DNA from: Mucilaginibacter sp.
GTDB lineage: Bacteria; Bacteroidota; Bacteroidia; Sphingobacteriales; Sphingobacteriaceae
Length of the DNA stretch: 64,000 nt
Direction: 5' to 3'
Assembly: GCA_028288025.1 (NCBI GenBank)
Contig: JAQBOM010000018.1
Location: forward strand, 1-64,000
Positions within the stretch are counted from its first letter, which is position 1, and each line of letters opens with the position of its first letter. This document shows positions 1-7,715 of this stretch, piece by piece. The translations under genes were made by a program, and so were the position numbers. The notes below the pieces were generated by a model, which was not told the origin of the DNA, did no database searches, and saw only the letters and a list, made by a program, of their open reading frames with translations.

Positions 1-12
1 TTTAATATCGGC

Positions 13-119
13 TGTCCGGTAAAAAATGTATTTTTACTCATGTTGTTTATTTAAGTGTGGTAACTCAAATATCAACATTGGGATAGCTATTCGCTATCCC
101 TAATTTTTTTTACCGGACA
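13..119. repeat. Small element with 14-bp perfect terminal inverted repeats
   Basis: The arms TGTCCGGTAAAAAA (13-26) and TTTTTTACCGGACA (106-119) are exact reverse complements and enclose about 80 bp. The right arm overlaps the T tract of an internal hairpin. No reading frame lies inside. It could be a MITE-like element or a large terminator structure for a gene left of the window. Just downstream (124-170) is a stretch resembling the GTTCAGCATGACG dispersed motif also seen near 15030 and 22230. The remaining bases up to 272 hold no gene that I can see. Confidence 0.45.
80..111 (+). terminator. Intrinsic terminator
   Basis: Perfect 8-bp stem GGGATAGC/GCTATCCC with a five-base loop (TATTC), followed by TAA and a run of eight T. 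It would end a plus-strand transcript entering from the left of the window. Confidence 0.65.
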
Positions 120-272
120 ACAGTGAAACAAGTTCGGCATGACCGTGGGGTTTTTTAAAAGCAATTTCCCTGGTGGGAAAGTGCTCCATTTGTAACAAAT
201 CCATGATGAAAACCAGCCGAAAGTATAGCTTACAGGAATGTTTAATATATTAGGGCAAACTATTGACTGACC

Positions 273-3200
273 ATGAAGAAAATTTTACTTTTTTGCTTCG
301 CGCTGTTTCTTGCCCGGCTGTGTATGGCCCAGGAAACATTCCCTGTAAACGGGGCCTGGGATATCCGCCCGGGACAGTACGCTTTTACAAACGCTAATAT
401 TGTTGTAAGCGCCGACCAAACCATTACCAACGGTACCTTATTGGTAAAAGACCGCCAGATCGAGGCGGTTGGCCCGGATGTTAAGATCCCGAAAGGCTAT
501 GTAACCGTCGACCTTAAGGGGAAATACATTTACCCCGGGTTGATAGATGCTTACAGCACTTACGGCATGCCCGAGGCGCCGCGCCAGGCTTTTGCGCAAG
601 GCGGGTTTGGCCGCTCGCTGGTTTATACATCAACCAAGCCGGGCGCTTATGGATGGAATGAAGCCATCAAGCCCGAAATGAAAGCCAAATTGGTATTTCA
701 TTCGGATGCCGCAAAAGCGGAAGAATTTAAGAAAAATGGTTTCGGCGCGGTACAGTCGCTGATACACGACGGCATTTCCCGCGGTACATCCGTAGTAGTC
801 ACCCTCGGCGACGAGCGTGATAACCAGGTGATGCTGAATGACGAAGCCGCCGCGCATTACTCGTTCAGCAAAGGAACGGCGGCAACCAGCTACCCGGGTT
901 CATTAATGGGCGTGATCGCTTTGATACGCCAAACATACTACGATGCCCAGTGGTACAAAACCCAAAAAGGGGAATACAATATTTCGCTGGATGAGTTCAA
1001 CCGTACACAAGCTGTTCCGCAAATTTTTGAAGCGACCGACGAAATGAGCGTTTTACGCGCCAATAAAATCGCGCATGAATTTGGCAAGCAATATATCTTT
1101 AAAACAGACGGCGACGAGTACCGCCGCATTGATGCCATGAAGGCGACCGGCGGCAGTTTTATCGTTCCGCTGGCTTTTCCCGAGCCGTTTGATGTGGAAG
1201 ATCCGCTGGATGCACGCAACGTAACATATGCGCAGCTGAAAAGCTGGGAGCTGGCGCCAACCAATCCCGCGGTTATGGAAAAAGCCGGCATCAGGTTCGC
1301 CCTCACTGCCTATGGCTTATCGAAACCGACCGATTTTTGGGCTAACCTGCGCATTGCGATGGATAACGGCCTGAGCGAACGCCAGGCATTGAATGCGCTA
1401 ACCGTTATCCCGGCAGAAATGCTTGGCGTTTCCGACAAAGTAGGCACCCTGTCAAAAGGTAAAATGGCCAACTTTATCATTACTTCGGATAACCTGTTTA
1501 AAAAGGACAATGTTATTTATGAGAACTGGATAGAAGGCCGCCAATACGTGGTAAGCCGGAAAGATGTAACCGACCTGCGCGGCAACTATAATTTAGCAAG
1601 CGACGGGTTAGGAAATTTGACCCTGAAGATTGGCGGCACACCGGGTGCTTACGATGTGAACATTGAACGCAACGACGCCGACAGTACAAAGGTTAAGGGA
1701 ACAATTACCCGCAGCGGCGACATGGTGAGCGTTTATTTTGATCTTAAAAATAAACCGGCAGGTAACATCCGGTTAACCGGGTATATTACCAAAGTATCGC
1801 CGCTTGCTTTCCGCGGCAATGGTGTTTTGCCTGATGGTTCTGAAATAAAATGGACCGGCACCTATATGGGTCCGGCTACGCTGACCACTCCGCGTGAGCA
1901 GCCAAAACAGGCTATTGCCACCGGTTCGATGATCTACCCTTTTACCGCTTACGGTTATACCGAACTGCCTAAGACTGAAAGTGTATTATTTAAAAATGCC
2001 ACTGTTTGGACCAACGAAAAAGAAGGTATTTTAAAGAATGCTGATGTATTGATCGAAAACGGAAAAATTAAAGCGGTAGGTAAAAACCTTGCGGCCGGTA
2101 ATGCCAGGGTGATTGACGCAACGGGCAAACATTTGTCGCCAGGAATTGTAGATGAGCATTCGCATATTGCAGGTACAGGCGGCATTAACGAAGGCACGCA
2201 AGCCGTTACCTCCGAAGTACGGATAGCCGATGTGCTTGATCCCGAAGATATAAACCTGTATCGTCAGTTAGCGGGCGGAGTTACCACTTCGCATATTCTG
2301 CACGGCTCGGCTAACCCCATAGGCGGGCAAACACAACTTATCAAGCACCGCTGGGGTGTATTGCCCGATGAGATGAAATTTGAAGGTGCCGACGGCTTTA
2401 TCAAATTCGCGCTGGGCGAAAATGTTAAACAAAGTAACAATACACCGGCAATAGGCTCTATTGCCCGCTACCCGCAAACCAGGATGGGTGTTGAGCAGGT
2501 TTACGTAGACGAGTTTACCCGCGCAAAGGAATACAAAGCAGCCCGTGCGGTTAAAGGGAACAATGTGCGCCGCGACCTCGAGCTGGATGCAATAGTTGAG
2601 ATATTGGACAACAAACGGTTTATCACCTGCCACTCCTATGTGCAGTCGGAAATTAATATGCTGATGCATGTGGCCGATTCGATGGGTTTCCGCATCAATA
2701 CGTTTACCCACATTCTTGAGGGTTACAAAATGGCCGATAAAATGAAGGCGCACAATATTGCAGGATCAACCTTCTCCGACTGGTGGGCTTACAAAATGGA
2801 AGTTTCGGACGCTATCCCGTATAACGGTGTGCTGATGCATGACATGGGAGTAGTTACCGCCATCAACTCTGATGATGAAGAAATGGCGCGCCGCCTGAAC
2901 CAGGAAGCCGGTAAAGCGGTTGCTTACGGGCACATGAGCGAAGAGGAAGCATTAAAGCTGGTGACGCTTAACCCTGCAAAAATGCTGCATGTGGATAATC
3001 GCGTTGGAAGCATTAAAACAGGCAAAGACGCCGACCTGGTATTATGGTCGGCCGACCCGCTTTCGATATACGCGGTTGCCGAAAAAACATTTGTTGATGG
3101 TATACCATACTGGGATATTGATAAAGATGCGGCCAACCAAAAGGCGATGAAGGCTGATGAGGCAAGGATCATCCAAAAAATGATTGCCGCTAAAAATCGT

Positions 3201-3323
3201 GGCGCGGTAACGCAACGCCCGGCAGCACGTAGGCCGAGAATGGATGAGGAATCCGAAGGAGACGACGATGGCGTTGGAAGCGATGGCAACGCTATGCAAA
3301 CCACAAACGGAACACACCAGTAA
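273..3323 (+). CDS. Secreted tandem-domain amidohydrolase family protein
   Basis: A 1016-residue exported protein with a lipid-poor signal peptide ending near residue 19 (CMAQ/E). It has two amidohydrolase-like halves. The second half (from about residue 570) keeps the metal-binding HxH of the imidazolonepropionase-like superfamily (VDEHSHI) and later His and Asp candidates (CHSY, FTHILEGY, NSDDEE). The first half has the same beta-sandwich entry (YIYPGLIDAYSTYG), but HxH is replaced by AYS, so it is probably not metal-competent. Both halves end in the typical G-x-GKxAxx/GKDADL segment. The Ser/Asp-rich tail after residue 980 looks disordered. The next gene starts 19 bp downstream and is a shorter homologue, so the two are likely co-transcribed. 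The substrate cannot be told from sequence; a periplasmic or outer-membrane hydrolase acting on a cyclic amide or dipeptide is only an inference. Confidence 0.9.
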   Translation: MKKILLFCFALFLARLCMAQETFPVNGAWDIRPGQYAFTNANIVVSADQTITNGTLLVKDRQIEAVGPDVKIPKGYVTVDLKGKYIYPGLIDAYSTYGMPEAPRQAFAQGGFGRSLVYTSTKPGAYGWNEAIKPEMKAKLVFHSDAAKAEEFKKNGFGAVQSLIHDGISRGTSVVVTLGDERDNQVMLNDEAAAHYSFSKGTAATSYPGSLMGVIALIRQTYYDAQWYKTQKGEYNISLDEFNRTQAVPQIFEATDEMSVLRANKIAHEFGKQYIFKTDGDEYRRIDAMKATGGSFIVPLAFPEPFDVEDPLDARNVTYAQLKSWELAPTNPAVMEKAGIRFALTAYGLSKPTDFWANLRIAMDNGLSERQALNALTVIPAEMLGVSDKVGTLSKGKMANFIITSDNLFKKDNVIYENWIEGRQYVVSRKDVTDLRGNYNLASDGLGNLTLKIGGTPGAYDVNIERNDADSTKVKGTITRSGDMVSVYFDLKNKPAGNIRLTGYITKVSPLAFRGNGVLPDGSEIKWTGTYMGPATLTTPREQPKQAIATGSMIYPFTAYGYTELPKTESVLFKNATVWTNEKEGILKNADVLIENGKIKAVGKNLAAGNARVIDATGKHLSPGIVDEHSHIAGTGGINEGTQAVTSEVRIADVLDPEDINLYRQLAGGVTTSHILHGSANPIGGQTQLIKHRWGVLPDEMKFEGADGFIKFALGENVKQSNNTPAIGSIARYPQTRMGVEQVYVDEFTRAKEYKAARAVKGNNVRRDLELDAIVEILDNKRFITCHSYVQSEINMLMHVADSMGFRINTFTHILEGYKMADKMKAHNIAGSTFSDWWAYKMEVSDAIPYNGVLMHDMGVVTAINSDDEEMARRLNQEAGKAVAYGHMSEEEALKLVTLNPAKMLHVDNRVGSIKTGKDADLVLWSADPLSIYAVAEKTFVDGIPYWDIDKDAANQKAMKADEARIIQKMIAAKNRGAVTQRPAARRPRMDEESEGDDDGVGSDGNAMQTTNGTHQ

Positions 3324-3342
3324 TCTTAACGATCTTAAAGAA

Positions 3343-4659
3343 ATGAACAGGATATTTTTAATTTTTGGAGGATTACTGCTAGGCACGATCCTTACATACG
3401 GCCAGGCAAATATTTCGCCGGCTAAACCGCAATCAAAGCCTGTTGTAATAACAGGCGGCACTATACATATTGGCAACGGGCAGGTGATCAGCAATGGTTA
3501 CATCGCTTTTGACCACGGCAAAATAACCGCAATAGGCGAAGGCGCTGCGCCGAATACCGCAGGCGCCGAGGTTATTGACGCCAGCGGCAAACAGATATAC
3601 CCGGGCTTTATTTGCCCGATCACTACGCTCGGCCTGGTTGAAGTTGAATCGGGTGCCCGTGGTACCGTTGATGAATCGGAAACAGGTGAGTTGAACCCGA
3701 ACGTACATTCGCTTGTGGCTTATAACACCGATTCAAAGGTAATACCAACTATCCGGTCGAACGGTATATTGCTTGCGCAGCCAACTCCGAGCGGTGGCAC
3801 CCTTTCGGGACAATCGTCGGTTGTTCAGTTGGATGCCTGGAACTGGGAAGATGCGGCCTATAAAACCGATATCGGTTTGCACTTAACCTGGCCGGTTGCC
3901 CGCGTTGTAACCCGCAGGAGGGCTATTCCAACACCCGGAACCCCTCAGGAAACACCGGCTGAAAGGGCGCAAAAGGCGGTTGACGCGATAGAAAAGCTAT
4001 TTACCGAAGCCAAAGCTTATGCTGAGATAGGCCATCCTTCAGTAACCAATGTGCGCCTCGACGCGATGAAAGGGCTGTTTAACGGTTCAAAAAAACTGTT
4101 TGTAAACGCCGACGGGGCGAAGGAAATATTGCAGGCTGTAGCTTTCGCGAAAAGGATGGGTATTTCGGCCGTGATCGTAGGCGGAAATGAATCGTACCTG
4201 GTTACGGATGTATTAAGAGAGAATAATGTGCCGGTCATACTGAAAGAAACGCAAAGGCTGCCCGACCGCGAAGAGGACGACGTCTACCTGCCCTACAAAC
4301 TGCCAAAAATGTTGCAGGATGCAGGCGTTCTGTACGGTTTGACCGGGATCGGCTTCTGGCGCCAGCGCAACCTGCCGTTCGAGGCCGGAGAGGCTGTTGG
4401 CTACGGGTTGACCAAAGAGCAGGCTGTTTCTATGATCACACAAAATAACGCAAAAATTTTAGGCATCGACAAAACGACCGGAACGCTTGAAACCGGCAAA
4501 GACGCCAACCTGTTTATATCAAAAGGCGATGCACTGGATATGATCACCATTGATGTGGATGCCGCGTTTATACAAGGAAGAAATATCAACCTCGATAACG
4601 TGCACAAACAACTGTACCGCAAGTTCAGTGGTAAGTACGGACTGAAGGCGAATTTGTAG
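3343..4659 (+). CDS. Secreted amidohydrolase-like protein lacking the HxH motif
   Basis: A 438-residue exported protein. I chose the ATG at 3343 because it opens a clean signal peptide (MNRIFLIFGGLLLG..TYGQ). The longer open frame from 3244 overlaps the preceding gene and has no signal. The protein aligns in layout with amidohydrolases: an N-terminal sandwich (GGTIHIGNG..), YPGF, then a C-terminal TGTLETGKDANLF segment. The usual HxH is replaced by CPIT, however, so catalytic metal binding looks lost. It may be a structural partner of the larger upstream enzyme, which is 19 bp away on the same strand. Confidence 0.85.
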   Translation: MNRIFLIFGGLLLGTILTYGQANISPAKPQSKPVVITGGTIHIGNGQVISNGYIAFDHGKITAIGEGAAPNTAGAEVIDASGKQIYPGFICPITTLGLVEVESGARGTVDESETGELNPNVHSLVAYNTDSKVIPTIRSNGILLAQPTPSGGTLSGQSSVVQLDAWNWEDAAYKTDIGLHLTWPVARVVTRRRAIPTPGTPQETPAERAQKAVDAIEKLFTEAKAYAEIGHPSVTNVRLDAMKGLFNGSKKLFVNADGAKEILQAVAFAKRMGISAVIVGGNESYLVTDVLRENNVPVILKETQRLPDREEDDVYLPYKLPKMLQDAGVLYGLTGIGFWRQRNLPFEAGEAVGYGLTKEQAVSMITQNNAKILGIDKTTGTLETGKDANLFISKGDALDMITIDVDAAFIQGRNINLDNVHKQLYRKFSGKYGLKANL

Positions 4660-4676
4660 ATTTTGCCGGGTTAAAA

Positions 4677-4705
4677 ATAGCGGTGGGTTTAAAACTCATC
4701 GCTAT
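4677..4705 (+). repeat. Solo REP-like palindrome, also terminator-like
   Basis: Arms ATAGCGGTGGGTTT and AAACTCATCGCTAT pair with two mismatches around a single A. A short T run (4705-4709) follows, so it may terminate the amidohydrolase operon. The same 29-nt palindrome occurs twice at 50033-50562, flanking a REP/IS200-type transposase, so this is a dispersed copy of that element. The rest of the 4660-5101 gap holds only the rpoD promoter and leader. Confidence 0.7.
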
Positions 4706-4896
4706 TTTTGTAATAAATTGAGTACACAGCTATTTATCTTCGTCACCTTTTATAAACGCAGCAATAAAACTTAGGAAAATAGAGTTTAAAAGGGGAATGA
4801 CCTGTTGGGCATTGGAAATGTTTCAATTTAACCGATAGGCTTAAGTCAATAATTAATTTCCCGCATTTTTTTACATACAATCAACAATTAATTCCA

Positions 4897-4904
4897 TATC
4901 TTTG
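4897..4904 (+). promoter_or_regulatory. -7 box of the probable rpoD promoter
   Basis: TATCTTTG is a perfect match to the Bacteroidota -7 consensus TAnnTTTG, in a strongly AT-rich stretch. It lies about 200 bp before the rpoD start, which implies a leader of roughly 190 nt. I see no clear -33 TTG at ideal spacing. Confidence 0.5.
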
Positions 4905-5101
4905 CACATCAAAAAAACAAGCAATACTACCTGTTCCCCTGACATGCTGTGTAAAAACGGCATAAATTCAACATTGATAGCTTCGATTTCTAAAGGCCGG
5001 ATTATCACTAAGGTAATGCGTTCTTAATTTTTTTACTTATTCCCCACCCGGTGATATGATCCAATTTTATTGGCTATTACCAGGCTGATATTTATTACGA
5101 G

Positions 5102-5959
5102 ATGAGACAACTGAAAATAACCCAATCCATTACCAATCGCGAATCACAGTCGCTTGAAAAGTATTTACATGAAATTGGAAAGGTTGACCTGATCACCGCG
5201 CAGGAAGAGGTTATTTTAGCCCAAAAGATCCGCGAAGGCGACCAGGCCGCTTTAGAACGCTTAACCAAAACCAACCTGCGCTTTGTGGTGTCGGTTGCCA
5301 AGCAATACCAGAGCCAGGGGCTTACCCTGGGCGACCTGATCAACGAGGGTAACCTGGGTTTGATAAAAGCCGCCAAACGTTTTGACGAAACTAAAGGATT
5401 TAAATTTATATCGTACGCCGTATGGTGGATCCGCCAGTCGATCTTATCGGCTGTAGCCGAACAAAGCCGTATTGTACGCCTGCCTTTAAACCAGATAGGA
5501 TCACTTAGCAAAATACATAAATCTGCCTCCAAACTGGAGCAGCACCTCGAACGTCAGCCAACCCCTGAAGAACTGGCTGAAGACATGGAAACCACCGTTG
5601 AACGGATATCCGATTCGTTATCCAACGCGGGTCGCCAGGTGTCTGTTGACGCGCCGTTTATTGCAGGTGAAGAAAACACCCTGCTGGATGTATTGCAGAG
5701 CACAGATAACGCCACGGATAACGACCTGATGATCGACTCGCTTTCGCAGGAGATCAAACGCTCGCTCAGTATTTTAGCTGAACGCGACAGGCAGGTTATC
5801 GTACTGTTTTTTGGGCTGGGCAGTCATGCTGCACATTCGCTTGAAGAGATCGGCGAAAAATTCAGCCTTACCCGCGAGCGTGTTCGCCAGATAAAAGATA
5901 AAGCCCTAATGCGTTTACGTCACAATTCGAAAGCCAATTTGCTGCAATCGTATTTGTAG
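5102..5959 (+). CDS. rpoD: Primary RNA polymerase sigma factor RpoD/SigA
   Basis: A 285-residue sigma-70 of the short Bacteroidota primary type, lacking the long region 1.1. Region 1.2 starts at [16 protein letters not shown]. Region 2 holds [29 protein letters not shown] and the -10-melting segment [15 protein letters not shown]. Region 3 follows RIVRLPLNQ. Region 4.2 is the helix-turn-helix [19 protein letters not shown] near residues 245-265. This factor would direct core RNA polymerase to the TAnnTTTG promoters seen through the window. The gene stands alone with its own promoter, and a tandem-unit hairpin follows it. Confidence 0.98.
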   Translation: MRQLKITQSITNRESQSLEKYLHEIGKVDLITAQEEVILAQKIREGDQAALERLTKTNLRFVVSVAKQYQSQGLTLGDLINEGNLGLIKAAKRFDETKGFKFISYAVWWIRQSILSAVAEQSRIVRLPLNQIGSLSKIHKSASKLEQHLERQPTPEELAEDMETTVERISDSLSNAGRQVSVDAPFIAGEENTLLDVLQSTDNATDNDLMIDSLSQEIKRSLSILAERDRQVIVLFFGLGSHAAHSLEEIGEKFSLTRERVRQIKDKALMRLRHNSKANLLQSYL

Positions 5960-5963
5960 GGAA

Positions 5964-6147
5964 AGAGCCAAGACGTCAAGAGCCAAGAATCAAGATGGAG
6001 TTGTAAATCAACCCGGTCTTAATTCCTGGCTTTTTTGTTTTTGTTACAGCATATTTCAATATGGAGGAGAATCGATCTTGGCTCTTACTTCTTGGCTCTT
6101 CGCTTAACATCTTGCTTCTTGCCTCTAAATATCTTGCCTCTCTCCAA
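5964..6147. repeat. Tandem-unit hairpin (CCAAGA-type)
   Basis: The left arm (5964-5997) is built of repeated AAGAGCCAAGA-like units. The right arm (6076-6147) is built of their complement, TCTTGGCTCTT-like units, repeated about five times with small changes. It sits between the convergent rpoD and barrel-protein genes, so a bidirectional terminator role is possible. Related loci with the same unit lie at 10856-10952 and 22559-22639. Confidence 0.6.
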
Positions 6148-6153
6148 CCTCTC

Positions 6154-7389
6154 TTAAAATACTTCTCCAAGGTTTACAAAAAATCCGTGTGAGCCCATAA
6201 CGCCAACCCCATAGTCGATACCAATATTGGTGTTGGAATGTTTGTTTAGTTTTATCCGTATGCCTGTGCCGGCGGCAGGGGCGATCATGGCAAAACGGTT
6301 GCTGTTATATTCGGAAAAGCTTTGGCCATTGGTAAACACTACCCCGCCCAGCAACCCGTTACGGGTAATGCCAAAACGGTATTCAGCTTCTAAATACAGC
6401 ATATTTGTGCCCCTGTACCGGCCAATGGCGTAACCGCGACCGCTGTTATTGTACATGTCGCCTCCTGTGGCGGGCAGATCCAAATAGGGTGCAGTGCCGG
6501 TAGTAAAGGTAGCCATTCCCCAAAAAGCGAGTATGTTATTTGACCGGGAGGATAGTTTAAAGTACTTCCGTAAATCAAACTGTAACGACCGCCAATTGGC
6601 ATCGCTGCCCAAAGCGGTTAAATTTTGCCGGTAAATTACACTTGCATACCCACCGGGAAGCGGGTTTAACGAATTTTTGCGGTTATCATATAAAAAGTTA
6701 ACATTCAACCCCGATGAAGCAGAGCTTTCTGTTTGGCCATATTTTGTAAAATCCGAAACAGAATTATCCGGGTTGCCGGATGCATTAATATTATAATGAT
6801 AATCAAGATTATAGCCGATACCGGCATAATAATCCGGGCCGATTTTTTTAAGTACGGTGCCGTAAAACCGCATATAATTAAAATCCAGGCTATTATTTTC
6901 TGAAAATGTTGTAAATGTTCCTAAACCATAGGTATTGATCGGGTACTTTTCCCAACGCATGTCGCTAACTATTTTATAATTATTTTCGTCTGTCCAGATC
7001 TCTGAACGCGTAAGAAAAACTTCCTGGCTTTTAGCATCATAACCGATATCTGTAGCAATTACCGAGAGGTTTTGATTACGGGCCGGGCTGGTGTAAAAGC
7101 TAACATTACTGCTTATATCTACGGCAAATCCTGTTGAAAGCGTGTAACCTGCATAAGGGACAAGCGAATAAAAGGTATTGCCGGGCATCTTTTGCCTGTT
7201 GGATGCTTTTCTGTCGGAGTTCCGGGGAAAAAGATCGGTAATATCCTTTTGTTTTACCGAATCAATACGTTGTATTTCTGAATTATTAAGCGATATCTCC
7301 TCTCCGGCGGTATTCAAAGAGCTTTGCGCAAAGCTTTGGAAACAGGCCAGGACAGCAACAATTGTGAGCAAATATTTAGGCAGTTTCAT
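6154..7389 (-). CDS. BamA/TamA-family (Omp85) outer-membrane barrel protein
   Basis: A 411-residue exported protein with a signal peptide ending near residue 22 (CFQSFAQ). It reads as a C-terminal surface-antigen (D15/Omp85) barrel without POTRA domains. It has alternating aromatic strands, a conserved NSLNPLPGGYASVIYR-like segment (a D/NxRxxxxxPxxG strand), a late RGTNMLYLEAEYRFG strand, and a terminal phenylalanine as expected for barrel assembly. An acidic/polar linker (residues 30-70) precedes the barrel. The substrate is unknown. Members of this shape in Bacteroidota are usually annotated only as BamA/TamA-family proteins. Confidence 0.85.
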   Translation of the reverse strand: MKLPKYLLTIVAVLACFQSFAQSSLNTAGEEISLNNSEIQRIDSVKQKDITDLFPRNSDRKASNRQKMPGNTFYSLVPYAGYTLSTGFAVDISSNVSFYTSPARNQNLSVIATDIGYDAKSQEVFLTRSEIWTDENNYKIVSDMRWEKYPINTYGLGTFTTFSENNSLDFNYMRFYGTVLKKIGPDYYAGIGYNLDYHYNINASGNPDNSVSDFTKYGQTESSASSGLNVNFLYDNRKNSLNPLPGGYASVIYRQNLTALGSDANWRSLQFDLRKYFKLSSRSNNILAFWGMATFTTGTAPYLDLPATGGDMYNNSGRGYAIGRYRGTNMLYLEAEYRFGITRNGLLGGVVFTNGQSFSEYNSNRFAMIAPAAGTGIRIKLNKHSNTNIGIDYGVGVMGSHGFFVNLGEVF

Positions 7390-7589
7390 AGGCGATTAAT
7401 TATCAGCCAGTTATTAACCTTCATTTATAAAATCGTTTAATTAACGCCAACCCGGCTATTAAGCGACATTGGTAACGTGCGCAAATAGAAATTTGTATGC
7501 ACGTATTAACTGTTTTACGTAACAATATTGCAATTCGTTACTTTTATTGATAAATAAACAGCGCGGACATATTGATATACAACAAAGAA

Positions 7590-7617
7590 GGCGCCCCGCC
7601 TCTCACAGCGGAACGCC
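7590..7617 (-). terminator. Probable terminator of the 955-residue barrel gene
   Basis: Read on the minus strand, GGCGTTCCGC and GCGGGGCGCC form a 10-bp stem (two G-U pairs) with an eight-base loop, followed by TTCTTTG. It lies about 100 bp downstream of the stop codon at 7716. The rest of 7390-7715 is the AT-rich 5' flank of the Omp85 gene and shows nothing else I can name. Confidence 0.55.
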
Positions 7618-7715
7618 CGATCTGGGTCAAATAATCCAACCAACTAATCCGGCCAATCCCGGGTTTGACCCATTCTCATGTTCTGTGAAGAAACAATAAG
7701 GTCTTTTATGCGGTA

